The notes under the pieces were generated by a model. It made no database searches. It was not told the DNA's origin and saw nothing but the letters and a program-made list of their open reading frames with translations. Of a stretch of 64,000 bases of DNA, positions 38,475 through 47,251 are shown one piece after another; positions within the stretch are counted from its first letter, which is position 1, and each line of letters begins with the position of its first letter. Position numbers and translations under genes: made by a program. The DNA is from Microbacterium halophytorum (GTDB lineage: Bacteria > Actinomycetota > Actinomycetes > Actinomycetales > Microbacteriaceae), in NCBI RefSeq assembly GCF_002970975.1, contig NZ_KZ672982.1, forward strand, positions 563,710-627,709, in the 5' to 3' direction.

Positions 38475-39140
38475 CTACGCCTCGGCGTTGCGGATCTCGG
38501 CCTCGACGCCGCGGACCTGCGCACGAAGGGCGCGCTCGGCGTCCCACCCGCGGGCACGTGCCAGCGCGACGAGGCCGAGCAGCGTCTCGCCGAGCTCCTC
38601 CTCGCTCGCGGGGAGCAGCGACTCCTCCGCGTGGTCCTCGAGCGCCTCGGCCGCCTGGATCTCCTCGACGAGCTCGAGGCCGACACCGACCTGCTCTGCC
38701 TTGCCGAGCACCTTCTGCCCGAGGGCGAGGGCGGGCATGGCGTGCGAGACGCCGTCGAGCACGGAGGTCCGCCGCCGCTTCTCGAGGGCCTTCGCCGCAC
38801 CCCACAGTTCGAGCACCCTCTCGGGCGTCTCGGCGGTCTCCCCCGCGAACACGTGCGGGTGGCGGCGCACCATCTTGTCGGCGAGGTCACCGGCGACGTC
38901 GTCGAGCGTGAAGTCGTCGGCGACCGCGGAGTGGAACAGCACCTGCCACAGCACGTCGCCGAGCTCCTCGCGGAGCCCCGCCCTGTCGCCCGTCTCGATC
39001 GCGTCGATCAGCTCGGCCGATTCCTCCTGGAGGTACGGCGCGAGCTCTTCGTGCGTCATCGCCCGCGACCAGACGCATTCGGCGTGCACCCTGTCCATCA
39101 CCTCGGCCGCGCGCAGCAGCCCCTCGCCGGATTCCGTCAC
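38475..39140 (-). CDS. mazG: nucleoside triphosphate pyrophosphohydrolase MazG
   Basis: 221 residues. The all-alpha NTP-PPase site is present: YLQEESAELIDAI and LREELGDVLWQVLFHS (the EExxE/ExxD ligands), then HPHVFAGE. It removes non-canonical or excess NTPs. Shorter than the two-domain E. coli enzyme (~263). GTG 39140. In actinobacteria mazG often lies between mfd and eno; here NhaA lies between mfd and mazG. Confidence 0.93.
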   Translation of the reverse strand: MTESGEGLLRAAEVMDRVHAECVWSRAMTHEELAPYLQEESAELIDAIETGDRAGLREELGDVLWQVLFHSAVADDFTLDDVAGDLADKMVRRHPHVFAGETAETPERVLELWGAAKALEKRRRTSVLDGVSHAMPALALGQKVLGKAEQVGVGLELVEEIQAAEALEDHAEESLLPASEEELGETLLGLVALARARGWDAERALRAQVRGVEAEIRNAEA

Positions 39141-39188
39141 GCGCTCATCCTCTCATCGCCGTGCCGGATCTCCCGCGCCCGAGCGCGA

Positions 39189-39237
39189 ACGCCTCCGCCG
39201 AACCCTGACGCAGCGTGCGCGGGTTCGGCGGAGGCGT
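39189..39237. terminator. terminator after nhaA
   Basis: A 17-bp stem, 39189-39205 with 39221-39237, 15-base loop, 11 bp beyond the nhaA stop. Confidence 0.75.
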
Positions 39238-39247
39238 GCGGAGCGCG

Positions 39248-40417
39248 TCAGTCGTCGATCGCGACGCCCTGGGCGGCGAGGCGCCTGTAGTGGCGGGCGC
39301 GCGCCGTGACGATGAACGCGGAAGCGACGAGCGAGATGCCGGAGCCGATCAGCACGCCGAGCACGGCCTCATCGGCGACCACGGGGTTGTCCGAGAACGC
39401 GAGCCGGCTCAGCAGCAGCGACACCGTGAAGCCGATGCCTCCGAGCGCGGCCGCCGGCAGAATGTCAGCGACGCTGAGCTCCGGCTTGCCGTTCTCGTCG
39501 CGCCCGATGAAGTTCGCGATCCACCCGAAGAGCGTGATCCCGACCAGCTTGCCGAGCGGCAGCGCGACGATGATCGCGAACATCGCGGGCGACAGCTCGT
39601 TCAACGGCACCTGCGGGATGAGCACGAGCGCGGAGAAGAAGGCGAAGATCGGCAGGATCACGCCGTTGACCCACGGCTCGAGCACGTGGCTGGTGCGCAG
39701 GCCCTCGGACTGCCGGATGACGAGGCCGAGCGCCACGCCCGCGATCGTCGCGTGCACGCCCGAGAGGTAGACGAACGACCACGCGGCGAGCGCGACGATC
39801 ACCATCAGGATGACGACCGGAACGTTGTTCTTCTCGCTCCGGATGCGGCTGAGGACGGCGAAGGCGACGATCAGAGCCGCCGCGATGACGAGGTTCAGCA
39901 GGTTCACGTCGCTCGTGAACAGGAAGGCGATGAACAGGATGCCGACGATGTCGTCGATGATCGCGAGCGCGAGCAGGAAGACGCGGACCTTCTTGGGCAG
40001 GCCCTTGCCGAACATCGCCAGGACGCCGAGGGCGAAGGCGATATCGGTCGCGGTCGGGATCGGCCAGCCGTTGATCGTATCGCGCTCGTGCGCGATCAGC
40101 AGGTAGAAGATGATCGGGACGAGCACGCCGCCGAAGGCCGCGATGGCGGGCTTGACTGCCTTCTTGACGGTGTTCAGCTGGCCCTTGGTCAGCTCGAACT
40201 GGAGTTCGACGGACGCCGTGAAGAAGAACACGGCGAGCAGCAGGTCGGCCACCCAGTGCGAGATCGACAGGTGCAGGCCGAGTGCCTCGGGGCCGATCTC
40301 GGTATGGCTCCATTCGATGATCTCCTCACCGAACGACAGGTTCGCGAGGATCAGGCCCAGCGCCGCGGCGCCGAGGAGCAGGAAGGCAGGGAAGCGCTCG
40401 GAGCGGAGAAGCTTCAT
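39248..40417 (-). CDS. nhaA: Na+/H+ antiporter NhaA
   Basis: 389 residues, about 12 transmembrane helices. The key acidic residues lie in PTATDIAFALGVL and the antiporter pair in ALAIIDDIVGILFIA (the E. coli Asp163-Asp164 site). It exchanges cytoplasmic Na+ for H+. ATG 40417 with AAGGA upstream and TAGAAT about 18 bases further, so a short leader. Monocistronic. Confidence 0.95.
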   Translation of the reverse strand: MKLLRSERFPAFLLLGAAALGLILANLSFGEEIIEWSHTEIGPEALGLHLSISHWVADLLLAVFFFTASVELQFELTKGQLNTVKKAVKPAIAAFGGVLVPIIFYLLIAHERDTINGWPIPTATDIAFALGVLAMFGKGLPKKVRVFLLALAIIDDIVGILFIAFLFTSDVNLLNLVIAAALIVAFAVLSRIRSEKNNVPVVILMVIVALAAWSFVYLSGVHATIAGVALGLVIRQSEGLRTSHVLEPWVNGVILPIFAFFSALVLIPQVPLNELSPAMFAIIVALPLGKLVGITLFGWIANFIGRDENGKPELSVADILPAAALGGIGFTVSLLLSRLAFSDNPVVADEAVLGVLIGSGISLVASAFIVTARARHYRRLAAQGVAIDD

Positions 40418-40579
40418 CGGGTCCTTTCGGTCAGCATTCTAGCCACCGGCGGTCGGCCGGAGACGCCGACCAGACTTCCCGGCACACCGGTGAACCATCC
40501 TACGGGGTCGGCCGACGGCGGAGCGGAGCGGAGTGTCGCGGCGCCGGATGGGCGCACGGGCGGCGCGACGAGGGCCCGC

Positions 40580-43500
40580 TCACGTCGCGGCCGGCTGTGC
40601 CTCATCCGGAGCCTCGGCCTTCGGGAGGGGGAAGAGCGCATCGAGCAGCTGCTCGACCCAGGCGATCAGCGCGGCGTCCTGACCCGGTGCGATCTTCGTC
40701 GGGAGCGGGACGACCATCGCCTCGCCGCCCGCGAGCAGCTTCGACTGCGGATACAGCCTCTTCAGCCGCACCTGCATCGAGTCCGGCAGGTCGGCAGGCG
40801 CGATCCTGAGGTTCTTGCCCATCGCGACGACGTCGCTGAGCCCGCTGCGGGAGGCGCGCCTGCGCAGGCGCGCGACCTGCACGAGGCCTGCCACCTCGGC
40901 GGGCGGCTCGCCGTACCGGTCGGTGAGCTCCTCGACGACGAGGTCGATCGCGTCGTCGTCGGCCGTCACTGCGGCCGCCGCGGAGAGCTTCTGATACGCC
41001 TCGAGGCGCAGCCGCTCGCTGTCGATGTACGACTCGGGAACGCGCGCATCGACGGGCAGCTCCAGCCGGAGTTCCGTCGGGCCCTCGACCTCGTCGCCGC
41101 GGAAGGTCGCGACCGCCTCCCCGATCATCCGGAGGTAGAGGTCGAACCCGACGCCGGCGATGTGCCCCGCCTGCTCGGCTCCGAGCAGATTGCCCGCTCC
41201 GCGCAGCTCCAGGTCCTTCATCGCCACCTGCGTGCCGGAGCCGAGGTCGTTGTGCACCGCGATCGTCTCGAGCCGGTCGGCGGCCGTCTCGCTGAGCGGC
41301 TTCATCTCGTCGTACACGAAGTACGCGTACGCGCGCTCGCGGCCGCGGCCGACGCGCCCGCGCAGCTGGTGCAGCTGCGCGAGGCCGTATTTGTCCGCGC
41401 GATCGATGATGATCGTGTTGGCGTTCGTGATATCCATGCCGGTCTCGATGATCGTCGTGCACACGAGCACGTCGAACTTGCGCTCCCAGAAGTCGTCGAC
41501 GACCTGCTCGAGCTGGTTCTCGCCCATCCGGCCGTGCGCGACCGCGATGCGCGCCTCCGGCACGAGCTCCGCGAGGTGGCTCGCGACCTGTTGGATCGAC
41601 TGCACGCGGTTGTGCACGTAGAACACCTGGCCCTCGCGCAGCAGCTCGCGCCGGATGGCCGCCGTGAGCTGCTTGTCGTTGCGCGGACCGACGTACGACA
41701 GGATCGGATGCCTGTCCTCCGGCGGCGTCTGCAGCGTCGACATCTCCCGGATGCCCGTGACCGCCATCTCGAGCGTGCGCGGGATCGGAGTCGCACTCAT
41801 CGCGAGGATGTCGACGTTCGTCTTGAGCTTCTTGAGCGCGTCCTTGTGCTCGACGCCGAAGCGCTGCTCCTCGTCGATGATCATGAGGCCGAGGTCCTTG
41901 AACGTCACGGCCTCGGTCAGGATGCGGTGCGTTCCGATGACCATATCGATCGAGCCGTCGGCCAGGCCCGCGACGACGTCGCGCGCCTGCTTCGGCGTCT
42001 GGAAGCGGCTGAGGGCGCGCACGTTCACGGGGAAGCCGGCGAAGCGCTCCGAGAACGTCTCGAAATGCTGCTTCACGAGCAGCGTGGTCGGCACGAGCAT
42101 CGCGACCTGCTTGCCGTCCTGGATCGCCTTGAACGCCGCCCGAACGGCGACCTCGGTCTTGCCGAAGCCGACGTCGCCCGAGAGCAGTCGGTCCATCGGC
42201 TGCGGGCTCTCCATGTCGCGCTTGATCTCGTCGATCGTCTGCAGCTGGTCCTGCGTCTCCGCGAAGGGGAACGCCTCCTCGAGTTCGCGCTGCCATGGAG
42301 TGTCCGGTGCGAAGGCGTGGCCCTTGGCCGCCATCCGCGCGGAGTACAGCTTCACGAGTTCCACGGCGATGTCCCGCACGGCGCGGCGCGCCTTGCTCTT
42401 CGCCTGCGCCCAGTCGCTGCCGCCCATCTTCGACAGCTGCGGGTCCTCGCCGCCGACGTACTTCGACAGCTGGTCGAGCTGGTCGGTCGGCACGTGCAGC
42501 TTGTCGGCGGGGCGGCCGCGCTTCGCCGACGCGTACTCGAGCACCAGGTACTCGCGCTCGCTCTTGACGGCGTTGCGGCCTCCCGACGAGACCTCCCGCT
42601 TGACCATCTCTACGAAGCGGCCGATTCCGTGCGTGGCGTGCACGACGTAGTCGCCCTTCTTGAGCTGCAAAGGGTCGACGACGTTGCGCCTGCGGGACGC
42701 GAGCTTCTTCTGGCCGCGGTTCCCCCCGCCGACCGTGCGGCCGTAGAACTCGTTCTCGGTCAGGACGGCGAGCTCCGCCTCCGCCGATTCGAAGCCGTTC
42801 TCGAGCGACGCACGCACGAGCGTCGCGATGCCCGGCTCCGGCGCCTCCGTCAGCTCATCGACGATGCGCGCCGCGACGCCCCGCTCGCTCAGCACGTCGC
42901 GAGCGCGCTCCACAAGGCCCGCACCCTCCGCGGCGACGACGACCGTCCAGCCGGACGAGACCCGATCGGCAATGTGGCCCGTCGCGCCGTCGACGTTGCC
43001 CTGGAACGACGGAACCGCGTCCGCCCGCACGCGGTGGCCGCCGCCCATCGGCACGGCGGCGTCGCCCGCCTCGGCGAGCTCGGCACCGATTTCGGCGAGG
43101 CCCGTGTCGAACGGGCTGAGCGACCACCAGACGCCACCGGCGGAGCGTGCGTCGTCGCGCAGCCGCGAGATCGGCAGGAAATCGCCGGCGTCGAGGTCGA
43201 CGGGCGCGTCACCGCCGCCCGTCGCTGCTGCCCAGGCCGCCTCGAGGAACTCGCGGTTCGTCTCCCCCAGCGTCAGGGCGCGCGTGAGTGCGCGCTCGGG
43301 GTCGACCATGGCGACGGATGCGCCCAGAGGCATATACGCGGCGAGCGACACCAGCGGGCCCGCGACGACGGGGCTCAGCGACTCCATGCCCTCGACGGGG
43401 ATGCCCTCGGCCATCTTCTCGAGCATCTGCGCGATGCCCGGCATCGACGACTGCAGCTCGAGCGCGCGCTCGCGCACCGCATCGGTGAGCAGCAGCTCTC

Positions 43501-44200
43501 TGCTCGGCACGAGCTCGACGCGCTCGACGGGCTCCGGCAGCGAGCGCTGGTCGGAGACGGCGAAAGCGCGGATCTGATCGACCTCGTCGCCGAACAGTTC
43601 GATGCGGTACGGGTGGTCCGCGACCGGTGGGAAGACGTCGACGATTCCGCCGCGCACGGCGAACTCGCCGCGGCGCGTGACCATGTCGACGCGGGCGTAG
43701 GCGCGCTCGACGAGGCCGGCGACGAGGTCGTCGAGGTCGAGCGCCCGCTGACCGACTCGGAGCTCGATCGACGGGATGTCGGCGAGGCCCGGCGCGATCG
43801 GCTGCACCGCGGCACGCACCGAGGCGACGACCACGAGCGGCGCCGCACCGTCCCACGCGGCGACGGTGCGCAGCGCCGTGATGCGGCGCCCCACCGTCTC
43901 GGGGCTCGGGCTGAGCCGCTCGTGGGGCAGCGTCTCCCATGCAGGGAAGTCGAGCACGGTCGCGTCCGGCATGAGCGACGCGAGCGCGGCGCCCAGCGCG
44001 TCGGCGCGACGCCCCGTCGGCGCGATCGCGAGCAGGGCCGGTGGGTGGCCGGCGGCGCGTCGGCGCTCCAGCAGGGCGGCCAACAGCGGCGCGTCCAGGC
44101 CGGAGGCGCACGAGAGCTCGGCGTCGACGGCCGACTCCGCGAGCGCGTCGCGGTAGCTCTCGGAGCGTTCCAGGGCGCGCAGAATCCCGTGAACTGTCAC
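40580..44200 (-). CDS. mfd: transcription-repair coupling factor
   Basis: 1206 residues, usual Mfd size. N-terminal UvrB-like homology domain, then the CarD-like RNA-polymerase-interacting domain (KKGDYVVHATHGIGRFV). The RecG-like translocase has LSGDVGFGKTEVA (Walker A), IIDEEQRFGVEHKD (Walker B), SATPIPRT and the TRG region. A C-terminal TRCF domain follows (RVPESYIDSERLRLEAY). It removes stalled RNA polymerase and recruits UvrA. GTG 44200 is set by TAGACT six bases upstream. Confidence 0.96.
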   Translation of the reverse strand: MTVHGILRALERSESYRDALAESAVDAELSCASGLDAPLLAALLERRRAAGHPPALLAIAPTGRRADALGAALASLMPDATVLDFPAWETLPHERLSPSPETVGRRITALRTVAAWDGAAPLVVVASVRAAVQPIAPGLADIPSIELRVGQRALDLDDLVAGLVERAYARVDMVTRRGEFAVRGGIVDVFPPVADHPYRIELFGDEVDQIRAFAVSDQRSLPEPVERVELVPSRELLLTDAVRERALELQSSMPGIAQMLEKMAEGIPVEGMESLSPVVAGPLVSLAAYMPLGASVAMVDPERALTRALTLGETNREFLEAAWAAATGGGDAPVDLDAGDFLPISRLRDDARSAGGVWWSLSPFDTGLAEIGAELAEAGDAAVPMGGGHRVRADAVPSFQGNVDGATGHIADRVSSGWTVVVAAEGAGLVERARDVLSERGVAARIVDELTEAPEPGIATLVRASLENGFESAEAELAVLTENEFYGRTVGGGNRGQKKLASRRRNVVDPLQLKKGDYVVHATHGIGRFVEMVKREVSSGGRNAVKSEREYLVLEYASAKRGRPADKLHVPTDQLDQLSKYVGGEDPQLSKMGGSDWAQAKSKARRAVRDIAVELVKLYSARMAAKGHAFAPDTPWQRELEEAFPFAETQDQLQTIDEIKRDMESPQPMDRLLSGDVGFGKTEVAVRAAFKAIQDGKQVAMLVPTTLLVKQHFETFSERFAGFPVNVRALSRFQTPKQARDVVAGLADGSIDMVIGTHRILTEAVTFKDLGLMIIDEEQRFGVEHKDALKKLKTNVDILAMSATPIPRTLEMAVTGIREMSTLQTPPEDRHPILSYVGPRNDKQLTAAIRRELLREGQVFYVHNRVQSIQQVASHLAELVPEARIAVAHGRMGENQLEQVVDDFWERKFDVLVCTTIIETGMDITNANTIIIDRADKYGLAQLHQLRGRVGRGRERAYAYFVYDEMKPLSETAADRLETIAVHNDLGSGTQVAMKDLELRGAGNLLGAEQAGHIAGVGFDLYLRMIGEAVATFRGDEVEGPTELRLELPVDARVPESYIDSERLRLEAYQKLSAAAAVTADDDAIDLVVEELTDRYGEPPAEVAGLVQVARLRRRASRSGLSDVVAMGKNLRIAPADLPDSMQVRLKRLYPQSKLLAGGEAMVVPLPTKIAPGQDAALIAWVEQLLDALFPLPKAEAPDEAQPAAT

Positions 44201-44206
44201 CGAGTC

Positions 44207-44212
44207 AGTCTA
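44207..44212 (-). promoter_or_regulatory. -10 box of mfd
   Basis: TAGACT, spacer GACTCG, GTG 44200; leaderless arrangement. Confidence 0.6.
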
Positions 44213-44369
44213 GGCCTTCCTGGTCGACGGGGTCGGCCGGGCGGCGCGCGGAGCATGCGGCCACCCAGGGCGGGCCGCGCCGCCCCTGCCCCGCGCCGGG
44301 CGGCGTGCGCGATGCTCGCGCCTCCCGGCGAACGATGGGTGGTCGCCCCCGCGAGGCGCGGTGATTCCG

Positions 44370-44375
44370 TACGAT
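44370..44375 (+). promoter_or_regulatory. -10 box of the 44383 membrane protein gene
   Basis: TACGAT, spacer GAGAGGT (7), ATG 44383; leaderless arrangement and the reason for that start. Confidence 0.55.
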
Positions 44376-44382
44376 GAGAGGT

Positions 44383-44892
44383 ATGACGAACGGGGGCGGG
44401 TACGCGGCGCCGTACAGCGCGCCCGTCGACCCGCGCTTCGCGTCGATCGCCGACCCGCAGCGCAAGCGCCGTACCGCGGCGGCCGCGCGCATCGCGCTCG
44501 TCCTCGCGATCGGCGCCCTCGCGATCGCGGCCGTCCCCCTCTGGTTCGCCGGCCGCGCATCCGGCGCCGCCGTCGGAGCGAGCGGCGTGCTCGACGCCGG
44601 CGTGTGGAGCTGGGCCGTGCTGGCACCCGCTCGCTCCGCCGTCATCGCCGCCGAGGTCGGGTTCTGGCTCGGCACGGTTCTGGGCCTCTGGGCGCTCGTG
44701 CAGGGCATCGTCGCGGCACGGCGCCCCGTCGGCCGCACTGCCGCCGTCTGGGCGATCGTCGTTGCGGCGGCCGCTCCCCTGCTGCTGACGGCGCTGACCT
44801 TCGGCGCCGTCGCATCGGCCATCGGCGCACCGGCCGATGGCGTCGCCCCCGACACGGCGCTGCTCGCGCTCTCCCCTGCGCCGCCCCGCTGA
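44383..44892 (+). CDS. small multi-span membrane protein (DUF4190-like)
   Basis: 169 residues, about four hydrophobic segments. The C-terminal half (LWALVQGIVAARRPVGRTAAVWAIVVA) matches the layout of the next gene's LWGLIQGIFATVLNRGRAWGI, so the two are paralogs, as in DUF4190-type proteins. The start could also be ATG 44374 (MRG). Function unknown; rightward pair with 44986-45591. Confidence 0.65.
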   Translation: MTNGGGYAAPYSAPVDPRFASIADPQRKRRTAAAARIALVLAIGALAIAAVPLWFAGRASGAAVGASGVLDAGVWSWAVLAPARSAVIAAEVGFWLGTVLGLWALVQGIVAARRPVGRTAAVWAIVVAAAAPLLLTALTFGAVASAIGAPADGVAPDTALLALSPAPPR

Positions 44893-44985
44893 CCCCCTGC
44901 ACAACCGAACACCGATGACCGCTGCCCCGCACCGCGGGTGCCGCACCGCACCGGCCGCCGCAGCGGCCGCCGAACAGGAGACACC

Positions 44986-45591
44986 ATGTCGAACCCACCG
45001 GTCCCGCCGCCCGCCGGCCAGCCCGGCGAGGGCCAGCAGCCCGCGTACGGCCAGCCCGCCTACGGCGAGAACGCGCCGCCGGCATACCCGCCGCAGGGTC
45101 AGCCGCCGTACGCCGCGCAGGGCGGCCCCGGCTACCCGCCCGGCCAGGGCTACCCGGCGGCCGGCTACCCCGCCCCGTACCAGAAGCAGCCCCGCCCCAA
45201 GGGCAAGCCGACGCTCGGCATCGTCGCCGCGATCGCCGCGATCGTCGGCGTGATCGCCGGCTGCATCATCGTCGGGGCCTCGGCCTCCGCGCTCGGCCAG
45301 TACATCGGTGATGCCACCATGAACGGCATGAGCGACTCGTACGAGTACGACGAGTACGCGACGTTCGACGACACCGCGTTCCTGCCCTACCTGGGCGGTG
45401 TCTTCGCCGGCTTCGCCGTCTACGGGATCCTCGCGCTCTGGGGCCTGATCCAGGGCATCTTCGCGACCGTGCTCAACCGCGGCCGCGCGTGGGGCATCAC
45501 GGCGATCGTCGTCTCGGTCGTCGGCTTCGTCCCGGTCATGATCACCTACGGCATCACGTTCATCGGCTCGATCCCGATGGACAGCATGTAG
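44986..45591 (+). CDS. Pro/Gly/Tyr-rich membrane protein (DUF4190-like)
   Basis: 201 residues. A disordered N-terminus (residues ~5-65) rich in Pro, Gln, Gly and Tyr (AYGQPAYGE, GYPPGQGYP) precedes two or three transmembrane segments (GIVAAIAAIVGVIAGCIIV, GGVFAGFAVYGILALWGLIQG). CAGGAG sits before the ATG. Paralogous to the upstream gene. An acidic cluster DSYEYDEYATFDD lies between helices. Function unknown. Confidence 0.7.
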   Translation: MSNPPVPPPAGQPGEGQQPAYGQPAYGENAPPAYPPQGQPPYAAQGGPGYPPGQGYPAAGYPAPYQKQPRPKGKPTLGIVAAIAAIVGVIAGCIIVGASASALGQYIGDATMNGMSDSYEYDEYATFDDTAFLPYLGGVFAGFAVYGILALWGLIQGIFATVLNRGRAWGITAIVVSVVGFVPVMITYGITFIGSIPMDSM

Positions 45592-45610
45592 TACCGGCCG
45601 GCTCCGCCCG

Positions 45611-45665
45611 GAACACGGAGAACCGCCGCACGATCACGAGGATCGTGCGGCGGTTCTCCGTGTTC
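45611..45665. terminator. bidirectional terminator 44986 gene / pth
   Basis: A perfect 25-bp stem, 45611-45635 with 45641-45665, loop ACGAG. The longest hairpin in the window, between convergent stops. Confidence 0.9.
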
Positions 45666-45693
45666 GCGGCGCGCGCGGCCGAGGCGGGGCGCC

Positions 45694-46278
45694 TCAGGCG
45701 CGCGGCGCGTGGGCGCGCTGCTGCGCAGCGGTGAGGCCCTCGTCGACGATCTGCTCCGCCGCGTCGGCGGCGTCGGACAGCAGGACGCCGAGCGTCCGTC
45801 GCTCGGTCGCCGAGAACGGCGACAGCACCCAATCAGCGGGGTCCTGTCGCCCCGGGGGACGCCCGACACCGACGCGCACGCGGGCGAACTCAGGCGTACC
45901 GAGAGCCTTCGCCACGTCTCGGACGCCGTTGTGGCCGCCGTGTCCTCCGCCCGACTTCAGCTTCAGCGAGTCGAAGGGGATGTCGAGTTCGTCATGGATC
46001 ACGATGACGTTCTCGGGCGCGACGGAGAAGAACTTCGCGAGCGAGGACACCGGCCCTCCCGAGACGTTCATGAACGAGTTCGGCTTCGCCAGGACGAGCT
46101 TCGCCCCGCCCGGCCGCAGCCAGGTCTCGGCGACGCGCGCGTTCGCCTTGTGCTGCGAGAACCCCTCACCGCGCCGCGAGGCGAGCTCGTCGATCACCAT
46201 CTGCCCGACATTGTGGCGGGTCAGTTCGTATCGGGGCCCCGGGTTCCCGAGCCCCACGATCAGCCACGTGGCTGCCAT
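45694..46278 (-). CDS. pth: peptidyl-tRNA hydrolase
   Basis: 194 residues. GLGNPGPRYELTRHNVG (catalytic His), KPNSFMNVSGG, VIHDELDIPF (Asp) and GGHGGHNGVRD (Asn). It releases peptides from peptidyl-tRNA. AAGGAA precedes the ATG. Follows rplY by 130 bp in the conserved actinobacterial order. Confidence 0.96.
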   Translation of the reverse strand: MAATWLIVGLGNPGPRYELTRHNVGQMVIDELASRRGEGFSQHKANARVAETWLRPGGAKLVLAKPNSFMNVSGGPVSSLAKFFSVAPENVIVIHDELDIPFDSLKLKSGGGHGGHNGVRDVAKALGTPEFARVRVGVGRPPGRQDPADWVLSPFSATERRTLGVLLSDAADAAEQIVDEGLTAAQQRAHAPRA

Positions 46279-46408
46279 GCGGTTCCTTTCGCGAAACGGG
46301 CCGCGCGGCCGCGGCCGGATGCCTGATCAGCGGCCCCGATCCGTGCGCCGCAGAGAGCGCGAGGGGGCGCGACCATCGTCGCACCCCCTCGCGGAACTCG
46401 GAACGGGA

Positions 46409-47014
46409 TTACTCGGCCGACTCCTCGGCCGACTCGTCCTCGGCGCCCTCGCCCTCGGTCTCCTCCTCGACGTCGCCGCGCGGCGTCGAGATGGCGACGA
46501 CGAGCAGGTCGGCGTCGTCGACGAGCGTGACGCCCTTGGGCAGCTCGACGTCGCCGGCGTGCACGAGCGCGCCGTCCTCGAGGCCCTCGATCGACACCGT
46601 GAGGTGCTCCGGGATGCTCATGGCGTCGGCCTCGACCGTGATGGAGGCGGCCGACTGCGTGTGGATCGTGCCGGCGAAGCTCTCGCCCTCGATCGTGAAC
46701 GGCACCGAGACCTGCATCTTCTCGCCGCGCTTGACGATGACGAGGTCCATGTGCTCGATGATCCACGTCACGGGGTTGCGCTGGACGTCCTTCACGAGCA
46801 CGAGCTGGCTCTTGCCCTCGATGTCGAGGTCGATGACGGCGTTCGCGTGGCGCACGATCAGGCCGGTCTCGTGGGCCGGCAGCGCGACGTGCGTCGGCTC
46901 CTCGCCGTGCCCGTAGATGACGGCGGGGATCTGGCCGGCGGCGCGCAGGCGGCGCGCGTAGCCCTTGCCGAACTCGGTGCGGACGGACGCCGCGAGGGTG
47001 ATGTTGTCGCTCAT
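46409..47014 (-). CDS. rplY: 50S ribosomal protein L25/general stress protein Ctc
   Basis: 201 residues, the long CTC form. The N-terminal 5S-rRNA-binding domain has RTEFGKGYARRLRAAGQIPAVIYG, then the beta-domain, and an acidic tail ending EEETEGEGAEDESAEE. Binds 5S rRNA. An upstream region of 237 bp is shared with divergent gnd. Confidence 0.95.
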   Translation of the reverse strand: MSDNITLAASVRTEFGKGYARRLRAAGQIPAVIYGHGEEPTHVALPAHETGLIVRHANAVIDLDIEGKSQLVLVKDVQRNPVTWIIEHMDLVIVKRGEKMQVSVPFTIEGESFAGTIHTQSAASITVEADAMSIPEHLTVSIEGLEDGALVHAGDVELPKGVTLVDDADLLVVAISTPRGDVEEETEGEGAEDESAEESAE

Positions 47015-47238
47015 GATGCTCCTCGTATGCGCGGCATGTGACGGCCGCTGGGTGAAGTTTCTCGACTCGAACGCAACACGTGAGGAGAGCGCGGCGGCTC
47101 ACACACCCGCGTCGATAACGGAGGCCGTAGCCGTCCCTCGCCGAGGTCGACCCCCATCCTACCCGAAGACGGCTCCGGATGACGCGCGGTGCATTACCTA
47201 CTGTTCCGGCTGCGCGCGGAGGCACCCCCGTGGGCCGC

Positions 47239-47244
47239 TAGCCT
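47239..47244 (+). promoter_or_regulatory. -10 box of gnd
   Basis: TAGCCT, spacer AGAGGGC (7), ATG 47252; leaderless arrangement. Confidence 0.55.
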
Positions 47245-47251
47245 AGAGGGC

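Noticed and set aside
39215..44377. A very long rightward open frame across nhaA and mfd
   Set aside because: It is antisense to two well-identified genes and Arg/Asp/His-rich with no motif, the usual artefact of GC-rich third positions.
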